Shown piece after piece: positions 1-10,979 of a stretch of 64,000 bases of DNA. The notes below the pieces were generated by a model. It had not been told where the DNA came from. It did no database searches and worked only from the letters and a program-made list of their open reading frames with translations. The DNA is taken from the NCBI GenBank assembly GCA_973895155.1, contig OZ316891.1, forward strand, positions 12,772,001 to 12,836,000, given 5' to 3'. The stretch comes from Marsupella aquatica (lineage: Eukaryota; Marchantiophyta). The translations under genes and the position numbers were made by a program. Each line of letters opens with the position of its first letter. Within the stretch, counting starts at the first letter, position 1.

Positions 1-2850
1 GGTTACTAATCATTGAAATCTTTGCCATCGTCGATGTGTGCTGTGTGTCTTGATATGTGAAAATCTGCAATGTCTGATGAAAGAGCTTTGAAGGATTGAG
101 AAAATCCGAGAGGATTGAACGACCAGCCCGCCATAATCGTAGGCCCTCGAGTAATACAAGCATCTTTTGGCGAGCTTCGATGGCCTCCTGGGCTTGCAAT
201 TTCTGCTTGCTCCACGTGGATGTAGCACACAGAATCACACTTCGTCTGGAAATAGCGTTTACTGAAAGACTCTCTCAAGGGGTGTTTTGTCACTCCTGTT
301 TGTCCCAAAGTGCTTTTCAATTCCTGACACCGTTCATGTACACAATACCCTACCTGACCAAAAAGCCCTGAGATTGAGTAGTTTGGTGTACTTTTATTAA
401 TTACAGAGTCAGCCTACAGTTGAATTCTTCTTACGCCCTTTCACGTCAATATAGGAACTTCACACTGCGTCAGGTGTAGCGTTACCCATGGCCCCAAGGG
501 TATTACTACATGTAGGTAGTTGTGAGATGTAATACCCAAGGGCAGTGAGCTAAAGGGATTACAACCATGGCCTTTAAGTGTAGGTTTGTTCTATTTTGAC
601 ACGAAAATTGCACCTGAAATTGGATGACCCTGTAAGCTAATCACAAGAAGCAAAATCTCATTACCCCAGACCATCCTAGAAATAGAAAGAGAACTACAGG
701 AGGGCTTTACAGTACGTGAATTTCTTTTGTGCTTGGAGCCCTATATTACACATCCAAGATGGAATGCATGCATTCCAATTAGACTACCAATTGGTCATAT
801 GCAATGAAAAACCATGTGAAAAACTATGACCATTTGTTTCTGGCCAAAAGACAGTGTCCTCAATTTTGAAGTTTTGAGCCTCCCTTATTGTTTTTCATTT
901 TCGTGCCTTCGAACCAAATTGAAGCTTCGAGACCCCCTATTTTTTTATTTTCATGCCTTGCAACCAAATAAGGCTTGATGACAAACATTGCCAATACAGG
1001 ATGACATGCATTCAAGGCCTTTGCCCAAAGGGTAAATGCTTGCATATAACAGATGCTTGAACATAAGGCACTTACCAATGAGGGACATCTTTGCACATAA
1101 CAGGGAGTCTCAGAGCTTTGAAATCACAGATACAAGTTTAGGCCATAAAGTAAATCACAGATGACGGTTTGAGGCCATAAAGTAATGGTCATAGTTTTTT
1201 CCCAAGTATACGTAAATGAATGGAGGATGGTAGTAATGTTTTCACAAGTTTATGTAAACGTTTTTCTTGTTTTCTCTTTCACTAGCCTCTACAGTGACTC
1301 GATGTCCTCTTTCACTAGACTCTACAGTGACTTGATGATAATGGCATATATGACCCAAAAAGTTTCAATGACAATTGCATGACCAATTCTTATGGCAAAA
1401 AGTCAACTTTTTGTGTTAGTAACCAGTCCCGAGTTAAAGTCCATCAAACTCTGAGCCTTGAGACGCCCTGGTAGATGCGTTTACGTAAGGCACCACAGGA
1501 TTGGGGAACAATCACCCTCTCTCAACGACAAGGGATGCGCAGTTTTGGGGCTTTCCGAATTTGGTAGAAAGGTCCTGACCCAGCGACTCCGAATAAGATG
1601 TAACCTAAAGTGACTGGATGGTTTGTTCGTCTGTTGATCAGAGGAAAAGTGAAGAACTCCCGTGAATCTATTTCCACGAATATCCCACACAACCCAACTC
1701 CGATACACTTTTCGAGCCGCAATCGCAATCTTCACGTCGAAGTTGTGCGAGATGGCTATTCTTTGGCTTGATAGGGTGTACTACACTCCGCAACCTTCTC
1801 GCCAGCTACTCCGACACAATACACAGCCACCCACTGCACGAGGTAGAAGAGAAGGAAACATGACGGACCAAAGATGACGGAATTGAGATTCAAAAAGAAT
1901 TCCCCGCGGTTTAGCTGTGTTTTCTGATCCAGTTCGCTCAGCTATTCCAACATTGGCCTCGATCTTCAATCCTCACTTGTGACGAGCATCAATCTTCGAC
2001 TCAATTACATGCAAGATGGCTGTCCCTGGCGTGGCGAAAAATAATTCATTCCCACGCACCAAGCAACAAGTACTTAGTCCGGTCCATTCTCTTGGTATTA
2101 GACGAAGGACGAAAAGTCGATCAGCCGCCAACCTCAATCGAGAAAATCCTTCAGCTGATAAAAATAAGCCCAGAATTGTAAGACAAGGGCATGGCAATTA
2201 ATTGTTGAAACCCTTCCTTACTCTGTGTGACTCAACTGTGCGGCGGTCGACTAGCTCAAGAAAGGTATTGCTGGGTAAGAACGAGAAACGAATCAGTAAA
2301 TCCCAAGTAGCCGCCCGACCCTTAACGTGGAGACAACAGAAGTCTCAATTCCACGTGATCTGCAGATTCTAAGAATCCCGTTGCAAGTTTCCAATAAAGT
2401 CAATGACACCTACTTGAATTACTCGGATGTGTGGCTGATATTTCCACTCAGCCTCCACCCTGGCACTGTAGAAAATGTGCCCAAAAGAATGATATAAAGA
2501 ATGTGTAATGGTACAGCCACCACATACAACGGGGTGGGGACGCCTGGAGCATAAACTATAGTACTATGGCTGCAGACTTCGGAAGCTGATTTGGTGAGAC
2601 ACGGGCTACAACGGGTTCGTAGTGATCTGCCCCCGCTCCGCACCAACCTGCACGACCGACCACCAAAAAGTCAAAGATGAGAAACCGGCCACAGCTTGCT
2701 GAGATAAATAAGAGAAAGCAGTTCTCGCGGAGAAATAGGCTAGAGGCGGCGGTACGCTTATCCTACATAACGGCCGCCTTATAGCTCGAATTCCTACAAA
2801 GAAAACGAGTAATCTGGCTCGTTTTTGATCCCCCAAAGTAACCTTGCTTT
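1..2850. other. spacer with short local duplications, no confirmed gene
   Basis: No recognisable protein is encoded here. Short local duplications are visible at about 865-975 (two copies of a unit reading '...ttttcattttcgtgcc'), 1125-1190 ('ggccataaagtaa' twice) and 1278-1340 ('ctctacagtgact' twice). A stem-loop with arms gggtattac/gtaataccc sits near 497-540. A 61-codon reading frame starts with ATG at 2016 and contains an ATT|GTAAGA donor-like site near 2177. It could be a first exon, but nothing confirms it. Confidence 0.4.
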
Positions 2851-2864
2851 GTTCTTTCTGTGTC

Positions 2865-5479
2865 ATGGTGAGTAATTTGTCTACAATCTAACTAATAATT
2901 CGCCATCGAAAGCTGGACTCTGGGGCCGACCTATTGTCTAGAGGTGAAGACTCTAGCCCGTGACTCTTGGGTGGCGGCAAGCTTAGGGGTGAGGGAACAG
3001 GAGGGGAAGGCAACACCAGTGGATCTGAGAAAAGCTCGGGCAATCAGGCTAGGCTAGTTCAACATATGTACATTTTTTCTAGGCCTAGGGAGCTACAGAA
3101 CTGTTGTTTTTAAATGTGCATGGCACGGCTACCCTATAGTGAACAGGTTTGCCAACTTAGAGCGCGATACAACTGGAAGGTGCAGTGCGAGGTGTATTCT
3201 GTTGATTTTCAGTGATGGACAGTAGCTTTTTAAACCCACTTTATTGGAACTTTATTCTTATTAAAAGTTCTCTTGCAGGCCAAAACAAAACCACAAAAAT
3301 ACAGGAAAGCCCTGGTGGGGCAACAAATTCCTACAAACGGGTGGCTCGGGGACGGACTCACCTGTTCCCTTCATGAAGAGGAAAGCTGGCGGGTACCGAA
3401 TACAGCTCTGGCTCCGGGGTCTGTGCGGTAGGAAGAAGAGACAATGTTCGCCTTCGACCATCGCATCAGTTCCGTGTGCCTGCATTACAAAAATCTCTCT
3501 CTCAAATTCGTTTGCGAGGCATTCGATTGCAATGTCGTCCCCAAATGCTGCAGCTCCACCATCTCGATGTTCGTCGACGTTAAATAATCCTTCTTCGGTG
3601 TACTGGAGATTTATAATGTCATATTCTTCTGATAAGGAACCAGCCAGTGACATATATTTCGACCAGCTGTCAGCGTCATCCACTGGAATGCCCCTCTCCT
3701 TATAAATCGATTCAGCCGCTGCTTCCCTGTACATGGTCACCAGGAAAAACGTCACTGAACAATTCTGACCATAGGGGGCAGGGGCGACATTGAATTTCTT
3801 CAGAAATTCTGTGATAAGCGTGTACAGAGCTAGTCGGGGGGTGCGGGAGGTTTTGGTAGCCCACCCAGTGAACTGCACTCTCGCCGGGCTACTTGACAGG
3901 CTAGGCATAGTCGGGTGGTGCCGGGAGGTTTTGCTGGAAGCCCACCCAATTAGCTCCACTCTCGTCAGGACCTCCAATCTTGGGACAGATTAGGCATGTT
4001 ATTGTCCAACCAAGATCTGTTCTCACAACGCTCTTCTGCCGAAGAGTGACGATAGATACGGGTTGAGGTCCCAGATCAGTAGCTAGCGAAGGGGTAGAGT
4101 TGAGTCGAACATCAAGAGGGTAAAGGAGCCCAGCGACGGAAAGAGACGCCCCCAAGAGAAGGGGCGCAATCAGCTGGCATCCGGGAGCGCATGTCGGGGA
4201 CAAGTTTTCGATCTTGAAAGCTATATTATCGGAGCTCCTATTCACTCCCCCAAAGAGCTCCTCTTGGGTAGACGAACTTGATTTTAGACCAGGAAATGTG
4301 TTTCAAATGAACGCTCTCCCGGTAACAACAATCGAGGAATGGCTACCGTTCCAACTCCGGACGACGTATACAAGACGGGTGGAAGGTATGGAGAGGATCT
4401 CAGTGGACCTCTACACCAATGCAAAGGAAATCCAAGAATATACATGGAGCCTGAAGGGAGGTGGTGTGAAGAGAGGCGAACCATAAAAAAATTTGGGGAT
4501 GCTCCGACTGAGGTGCATTTATCAAACGACGCTTTAGGGAGCAATGTGCAAAGACTGGACAAGACAGGTAAGGTACAGAAGGAAGGAACATAGACTCACC
4601 TCGAAACGCCGACGGACATGAGCTCACTAATGGCCGAGTCCAGAGCCTCTCGATCACTCTTCTTCGCAAGAATCTTCACCTCTTGTACAACCTGGACTCC
4701 CCAACCCGTCGTGAGGTCAGGGGAGTAGAGATGACGTATTATGTCGTTGACAGCTTGCCGAGAGTAGTGGCCACTGTTAAAATCTTCTAAAAATCTTTTA
4801 ACTGTGAGCAGTCGCACCTCCAATGGGGACTCCTGGAGTAGCATTGACTTTTTCGTCGCAGTGAATAAACAATTCCCATCTGCCTCAACCTCCCCTCCGT
4901 GATGTAAAGTGAACACAGCTGAGGCATCCTGAGCTGGACGGGTCCAGAACACGCCCCTGGACGCCACATTCTGCAATGCTTGCAACTGAGCAGATTCCAA
5001 GCCACCCACGGCAGACCAATCCTTTTCTGCAACGATTTGAGCTGGAGAATGGACGGCGCTGAAGGAAAACCCGTCGTCACTCTGGCAATGTGCTTGCGGG
5101 ACCATGCGTCTCATAGCAACTGCACCAACTTACGAGTGCTTTAATCCCTTCCAGAACCCCTTTGTCGGCAGGTCTTGAGTACAGCTAAACTACCAAATAG
5201 TAACTTGCTGACACTTTGCCAAGATCGGTTCGAATATGACGTTTGGAGCTTCTCTAATCATAAACTGTAAGAATTTAGGATCCCTTCCTTTCAGATGTCG
5301 TTGATCTTCCTGCAACAAATGGACTGGAGCTCATAGCATACCTAACAATCCAGGACACAGTGAAGAATGAAGTGGAACAGATCAACTTTGACGATCTGGA
5401 CCAAAATCTGCCTGCTCCAAACAAAGTTCTTATCAATTCTTCAATATACCCTCCAAATCAGGTCAGAAAGTTCTGTTGA
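2865..5479 (+). CDS. candidate three-exon gene, unknown 155-residue protein
   Basis: I do not recognise this protein. The proposed exons are 2865-2867 (ATG followed by the donor GTGAGT), 4288-4567 (acceptor ttttag, donor GACAG|GTAAGG) and 5295-5479 (acceptor ccttcctttcag, stop TGA). Phases agree at both joins (0 and 1), and the sum is 468 nt, or 155 residues plus stop. The last exon is open for over 55 codons and reads like real protein (VVDLPATNGLELIAYLTIQD and onward). A CAG|GTCAGA donor at 5461 could allow further exons. The exons interleave with the OTU gene on the other strand. The splice sites and joined frames are seen. The gene itself is inferred and has no homology support. The start-only first exon is the weakest part, and exon 2 also has a second open frame. 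Confidence 0.35.
3261..5114 (-). CDS. OTU-family cysteine protease (deubiquitinase)
   Basis: The two exons are 5114-4600 and 3726-3261. They are joined by a phase-2 intron with donor TCGAG|GTGAGT and acceptor tgtacag, giving 326 residues. OTU proteases cleave ubiquitin from substrates with a Cys-His-Asp centre. Residues 77-86 (VEADGNCLFT) hold the OTU signature, with Asp79 and nucleophile Cys82. Residues 233-252 (FGDDIAIECLANEFEREIFV) match the conserved core beta/helix segment. The candidate catalytic His lies in GEHCLFFLPHRP (residues 264-275), either His266 or His273. An in-frame TAA lies just upstream of ATG 5114, which supports that start; Met4 is an alternative. The 873-bp intron carries a diverged direct duplication at about 3840-3970. 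The C-terminal ~35 residues are not typical of the family and may be lineage-specific. Family assignment is strong; substrate and linkage choice cannot be told. Confidence 0.9.
3840..3971. repeat. two-copy direct repeat in the OTU intron
   Basis: Two diverged copies of a ~65-bp unit lie side by side. Each contains gtgc(c)gggaggtttt, then agcccaccca, then an agt/agctccactctcg-like end. They lie inside the OTU intron and create the repeated N-terminus of a spurious longer reading frame. Confidence 0.7.
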
Positions 5480-6700
5480 CTTTCCCGTCTGTCATCTCCC
5501 TCGCGTTGTGCCTGTCTCCCTACCGGCCCACGAGTCCTGCCTACTTCAACAACACGCACAACATCAAGAGACACATCGATCCGCTACTCGGTTGCTACTG
5601 CTGTCCTGATAATAATCTTCGCGCATCATCCCCTCCCATCTATTCCGTCCAGTGTACTACGCACTGTATACAGCTCGCTGCTTCCATTCTTTCCTAGATT
5701 TGCGCGGCTCCAACCCAACCCCCTCACTCACCATCGTTGCTCGACGCACTCATCATGCATCCGTCACATTGCTCCACCGCAGGAGCATCGTTACCCGCCG
5801 ACGGCCCCCTCCTCTCCTCCTCCTCCATCTACCTAGCTTCCTGCGCTGGGGCTCCTTTCCTTTCCGTGTTGAACGCAACTTTTTCCCAACATATAATCAA
5901 AGACAGACTCGAACACCCACCCCGAAATGCGAAGGCTGTCGAAGCAAGCGTTCTCGAGGCACACACTGACTCTATCTCGCCTCGGATGGGGAGGCAGGAG
6001 GACGAGCATGATGACGAGCGGAGCAGCACATCGAGCAGCAGCCGGAAGGACGAGAAGATCGAGCGGCAAAGGAGCTGAAACCTACAAAGACGAATCGCAA
6101 CTACGAGAGGAGAGACGGACCGAATGTCGAAAGCGGAGGACGAGGCGTCTAGAGCCCCCTTGCCAACGAGGCTCTCGACCAGTACCCAGTTGCCCGCCTA
6201 TCCGCCAGCTAAATCCAGCCACACCCCCAGTTCGAAATCTCCCCCACTTATAGTGAATCCCCTCTAGAAACAGCGGCAGACGAGAGTATTTCTTTGATTA
6301 TTGTCAATCCCCTCTAAAAATAGCGGCAGAAGAGCGTATGGATTTTCCTTTTTCGCCTAGGCCGCCACTGTTTTGCAACCCGGATGGTTACACTCAAACT
6401 CTCTTTTCTGCTCCTATTGTACATATACACTATTTTTACTTATAAAGCTAAAGTTTGGGTTTAGGTTTTTAGATTGACTGAAATCTTTAGATATTAACTC
6501 AATGGTTCTTAATTCATTGTCAAATGATAAGCAAATATATTTTTGTCATGATTTCTATTTACCATAACACATGTGCATAGAAAAAGGGAGGTGCATAGAA
6601 AAGAATATAGTATGTTACATATGATTATTAATATGATTATTTACATGTCAAATTTTTTATTTTCAATTTTTTTTCTTCAATTTTTATTTTCAATTTTTTT
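5480..6700. other. pyrimidine-rich spacer downstream of the OTU pair
   Basis: From 5480 to about 6250 the + strand is C/T-rich with several short overlapping frames and no recognisable protein. It could be an untranslated region of one of the neighbouring genes. The motif 'aatcccctctaraaayagcggcaga' occurs twice, near 6255 and 6306. Beyond 6400 the base composition turns sharply AT-rich. Confidence 0.4.
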
Positions 6701-7340
6701 TATAAACTTAAGGAGAAATCTGTGAAAACCCCACATAAAGGGAACAGTCAGTCAAAACACTTGAACCCAAGACCTATCCATCTTGGCTCAGACAAGCCAC
6801 CACTCAATCATGTCTTTTTATCATTTCATTAACCTTCAAAGAATGTAAATTATGAATATATTTTGGTGATATTTTTATTGTTATCCTCGTTATTCATGTT
6901 CATAGAGCTGGTAGTCGAGGTTAATGAATGAAAATCCGAGACAAAATTACTAGAAGAAAATTTTTATTTTCTAGTAATCTAAACCTAACTACTCTCGTTC
7001 ACACGAGCACTGAGAAGAATCAAATTCAAAGGGACATGAGAGCATGTAGACCCTCTTAACTAGCTCCTGTCCAGCAGAGGATGTTGCCCTCCTCAGTCAT
7101 GAAATCCCTTTGTGCTCTCTCATCAGCACCATAGCCATCTTGCTTTAGTCTTTCTTAGCTTTGATCTTGAGATCCTCATAAGTTCTAAGAGTTTTCAAAG
7201 CTAGTTTGGGTGGAAAAAATGAAAACTTGAACAAGTGAAAGAAATAAACCAAAAATGAATTATATTTGGTGTGCACTGTTTTCCAAGCAAGAAAAAGAGT
7301 GGGAATCAATTATGACACTTCAGTCAAAATATATATACAC
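6540..7340. repeat. dispersed AT-rich repeat block, copy 1
   Basis: Several segments here have diverged counterparts at 48.3-49.65 kb: 'gtgcatag...gttacatatgattatta' (6560-6640), 'tttatcatttcattaaccttcaaagaat' with its downstream 'attcatgttca' (6817-6910), and 'gggtggaaaaaatgaaaac...tttggtgtgcactgttttccaag' (7208-7295). The order of segments differs between the two places, so this is a rearranged family or several small elements. No coding capacity was seen. Confidence 0.6.
6705..6830 (-). mobile_element. tRNA-derived SINE, copy 1
   Basis: Read on the minus strand, a box-A-like segment (gattgagtggtggcttg) is followed about 35 nt later by a box-B-like segment (gggttcaagtg). This is the internal RNA polymerase III promoter layout of a tRNA-derived SINE. 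The same body with ~70-80% identity recurs at 48,270-48,390, including 'gaacccaagacctatc' and 'aagggaa..gtcag'. Loss of the CCA end and acceptor stem argues against a functional tRNA. Confidence 0.6.
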
Positions 7341-7379
7341 CTCATCTAAAAACTTACTTAACAATAATCAGAATTGTTT

Positions 7380-7945
7380 TCTTTTGAGTTTTTTTCATAC
7401 TTGACATATTTCACCTCCTTGATATTTTTTCTTTTGTCGTGATTTTTTCTCATTTGATTTGATGACATCTTCTCTTTTCTCATTTTTGTTGAATTTTTTT
7501 TGTCTTGACATCTTTATCTCACCCATATATCTTTCCCTCTTTTTTGACATCTTTTCCTTATTTTTACATCTTTTTCTCACTTCGTCATATTTTCCTCACC
7601 TCAACTTCTTCTTTTCATCTGAACACATGTTTTTCTCATTGGCATCTTTTTTCATCTCAAATCTCTTTTCCTCATTCTTATTATCTTTTCCTCACCTCAT
7701 CCTATTTTACTCAACTCACTTCTTTTTCTCACCTCATCATATTTTCTCAGTTCTTTTTCTCATCTCAACACATTTTTCTTTTTCTCACCTCATCATATTT
7801 TCTCAGTTCTTTTTCTCATCTCAACACATTTTTCACATTTTTCTCTCATTGACATCCTTTTTCATCACATCCTTTTTCATCTGACAACATTTACACACTT
7901 GCTCCTTTTTCATCTGACAACATTTACACACTTGCAGATTAGGGT
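7380..7945. repeat. long pyrimidine tract with nested tandem repeats
   Basis: About 560 bp are almost pure T/C on the + strand, built from 'tttttctcacctcat' and 'catctcaacacattttt' words. A ~57-bp unit (ctttttctcacctcatcata and onward) is repeated near 7722 and 7780. A 31-bp unit 'catctgacaacatttacaca' occurs at about 7878 and 7909. Both strands show long open frames here only because the composition lacks stop codons. Confidence 0.75.
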
Positions 7946-8079
7946 GATAATTTACAAAAAAGACAAAAAAAATAGCAGTTGTGCAGTTTTTTCAATACTA
8001 AAAACAATTCCAGTAATTTATAACAAAGGGTCAGACAACATACAAAGAAAAAGCAAAGGGAACAAATCCTATGAGTGTA

Positions 8080-8345
8080 GGCAGAACCATTTTCAGCAGA
8101 ACCATTCCAGTAGGTGTCTTATGATCTCGGTATGTCAGGTGATGGAGACTAGACAAGCTCAAACCATTCCAGTAGGTGGCGTCTTATGATCTCGGTATGT
8201 GAGGTGATGGAGACTAGACAAGCTCTTTAGCTCGCGTACTGGAAGGGTGGGACAAATCCTAAGAGTGTCAGCAGAGCCATCAGAGTAGGTGTACTGAAAT
8301 GATCTCGGTAGATCAGGTCATGGAAGCCTTTCCATATCTGAGAGC
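8080..8345. repeat. tandem repeat, about three diverged copies
   Basis: A unit containing 'ccattccagtaggtg', 'cttatgatctcggtatgt' and 'aggtgatggagactagacaa' occurs near 8100-8160 and 8163-8224. A more diverged third copy lies near 8275-8330. No coding function was recognised. Confidence 0.7.
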
Positions 8346-8689
8346 GTAATGGAAAGCTGGGCGAAGCCATGTTTTCAACGAAGTGTCCTCAGGATGCAGT
8401 GATAGATCGAGCATCAAGTGGGGATTGGCAGTAATTCTCCATGTCCCACTCGTTCCGAGCCCACCACGCTATACAATATCCAGGACTGCCACGGGAACGT
8501 AGAAAGTCGAAGATTGCATCTGGACTGGTTGGTTCTCCATGTCCAAGTGTGGTGGCAACAATCCGTGACCCTGTCCTTCACGAGAATTTGAATTGGCAAC
8601 GATGATGTCAAAGAGTTGTCTGATTGTGTCAACACCAACGGCCAGAAATGGTCTATGATAAATGTTGAAGTACTGCATGCTTCCCAACA

Positions 8690-8945
8690 TGCCAACAAAC
8701 AACGTACCAATCTACAACCCAATCACATCCGTAAAATAGTGGCTGATAGATGAGCATGCCTTCAGTGAGCGGTGAGTTAAAATGAACTGAATTATGATAA
8801 GTGTTTAGTACGTCACGCTTCCCAACATGCCAACAAACAACGTACCAATCCACAACTCCATCACATCCGGGAAAAAGGCCTGACAGATGAGCATGCCTGC
8901 AGTGAGCCGTGAGCTAATATGAACAGAATTCTGCCATTCTCTTGG
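8690..8945. repeat. two-copy tandem repeat, 128-bp period
   Basis: The segment beginning 'cccaacatgccaacaaacaa' occurs at 8693 and again at 8821. The similarity continues through 'gagcatgcctkcagtgagc' and 'aatgaac'. It lies between the eS27 gene and the 8.1-kb repeat and has no recognised function. Confidence 0.8.
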
Positions 8946-9084
8946 CTCTTTCCATCTCACACCATGACATTATATGTATGTCATCATCGACGAAGTAAAC
9001 ACCAATAAATAAACCACAATAACACGAAGAGATAGTAAGATATAACGCTACTTATGGCTGTAAGGGTAAGTCCTTACTCGATCG

Positions 9085-9260
9085 AGATGACATCCAGACC
9101 GAATTCAGCTCCTAAAACTCATGCCCTTTATTCGAACTGTAATCGTTGCTTAGACTTACATCTCTTCAAAGGGTAGGACATCCAGAAGCGAGGTAAGCTC
9201 CTAAAACTCATGCCCTTCAGGTTTACTGTAATCGTTGTTTAGATTGAGATCTACCGGAAC
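9085..9260. repeat. two-copy tandem repeat, 88-bp period
   Basis: The words 'gacatccaga', 'agctcctaaaactcatgccc' and 'ctgtaatcgttg.ttaga' recur in order with an 88-bp offset. The array lies ~400 bp past the 3' end of eS27. Confidence 0.75.
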
Positions 9261-9630
9261 ATCGAACCCAAACAACTGACAGTTAAACTGAATAAAAAGG
9301 AGCCCCACGATTCGGCTACTGTGGAGATGGCAGCAGTATCTTGACCAAATTCCGACGGCAAACACACAGGAGGCAATCTTCTACGATGAAATCACGCAAG
9401 ATAAATCCAAACCAATGAAATCAATAATTACACAGGTGGGGAGCGACTCGCTCAAAATTACAAGCTCCCGGGATCAGGGGCAAAATCCTTCAGATATATC
9501 TTAAAATCTGGCACAGAGAATCCTTCGCACACCGGAGAGCGTAGATCAGATGAATTCTCAACTAGTATCGTACTACAATGAAATAACCAATGACTTCGGA
9601 GGTCAAAAATGGAAGCTATGAACGGAAATT

Positions 9631-10766
9631 CTAATCGACTTTCTTCCTGAACGAGCACCCTTCCGTCAAGCGAGCCCGCCCTCCGGTCGGCTGGCAAAGC
9701 ACCGCGGAGCAGTTCGCACAAGTGACCACCGTCTGAGAGTGACTGAAAACAGTCGTTCTACAAACACAATCGGCGAAATTCAAGTCAGGAAACAATTCAT
9801 TAAGTCATCTCGCTAATGCTGCGGAAGGTTCGATTTAAAAGAGAAAGTAAATTAGTACACAGGAGGGCATCGTTCACGAGCTTTCCGAGATGGTAGAGCT
9901 ACGGTCGAGTATCAACAGTCTCCACTAAACGACACAGACTGCATTCTGTACTGCTTTGCGCGTTATTATGAAAGGTGACAGTAAAATACATATCAGCGGT
10001 ATTACTAAACCTTAAACCTAGACATTGCAACAACGATGAAAATTCAGACACTACTGAGACTTACATGCTGAAGCATCCTTGACACTTCACGTCCTGCAAT
10101 ACATCAACCACAAAAGCAAAGGTCAGCCGAAACCCTAAATGTCAGGCAAACCCTGTGGCGGCTGCCGGTGTATCATGAAGTCCGGCAGCTGCCGCCCAAT
10201 CGATGTGAATACCGAGAAAAGCACACGAAACAAAGAGGCACATGACAGGCGCGGCGGATGCCAATCTACCTACCATAAAGAAGGAGTTGGGAGACTGCAC
10301 GAGTCTCTTCAATTTGTGCATCCTCTTCTCATTTTCTGGGGGAGGGTGCAGGAGATCAATATCGTTAGAGAGCACCTGCAGAACACACACCACCCATAGC
10401 GGCCGCGGTCAGTACGCGAAAACTCTGCAGCCCCACCTTTTGCAGCCAGACCTTCAAGGGAGTCCCGAAAAACATACGCAGGCCGATCGCCCGAAATCGG
10501 CACATAAGAACAACCTCAACACATCATTCCATGCCAATCGAAAAATAACAATCGAAAGACGTTGTTCCAGCAGCGAACCGAGGCGGCAGAGGAGACAGAG
10601 TCCACGCAAACAATTTTCAGGCAAACCTGACCTAATGAAAATCCGCTGAAAATCAATGGACAGAGGGCAGAAAATCGAGACGAGACGACATCTGACATCT
10701 TGGCGTTCCGAGTTTGAGTTTAGAGCAAAGCGAAAAGGAAATCGAGACGAAACGATTACTGACCAT
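9631..10766 (-). CDS. RPS27: 40S ribosomal protein eS27
   Basis: The four exons are 10766-10764 (ATG only), 10375-10274, 10093-10065 and 9757-9631, giving 86 residues, the usual eS27 length. The donors are ATG|GTCAGT, ATG|GTAGGT and AT|GTAAGT, and all phases fit. The protein is a zinc-binding component of the small ribosomal subunit. Residues 2-15 ([14 protein letters not shown]) and 21-34 ([14 protein letters not shown]) match the conserved N-terminus. The zinc finger is Cys39-x2-Cys42 and Cys58-x2-Cys61. The C-terminus holds [15 protein letters not shown]. The first exon is placed by inference, because family members begin Met-Val-Leu and this is the only ATG|GT found nearby. The flanking 65 bp, including the start, are duplicated. 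Everything else is direct reading. Confidence 0.96.
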
Positions 10767-10800
10767 CTTGGCGTTCCGATTCGATTTCAGAGAGCGAGGG
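10672..10800. repeat. duplication of the eS27 start region
   Basis: Two diverged copies, offset ~66 bp, share 'aaatcgagacgaracga' and 'catcttggcgttccg' with a '(a/g)tttgag/tcgatttcagag' tail. The distal copy (10740-10800) holds the proposed eS27 ATG followed by GTCAGT. The proximal copy has ATG followed by TCAG and so lacks the donor. Confidence 0.75.
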
Positions 10801-10979
10801 CAGCGTGTTCGAGGCTACGAGTGGGCTTCCTGGCGTCACAGAGAGTTCTGGTCATGGACTCCGATCACACAACTGTAGGTATGATTTTCACTTCACGTTT
10901 TTTTGTGAAGTTTCCGAAGGAGGAGAATGAACTCCATGCAGTCGTGGAGAGTCTTTAATACACTTAGTGGAACTCCAAA

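Noticed and set aside
3373-3705. 110-codon plus-strand frame
   Set aside because: It lies opposite OTU exon 2, whose frame and conserved residues are clear.
7459-7884. 141- and 115-codon overlapping plus-strand frames
   Set aside because: They are Phe/Ser/His-rich translations of a pure pyrimidine tract that lacks stop codons in all frames.
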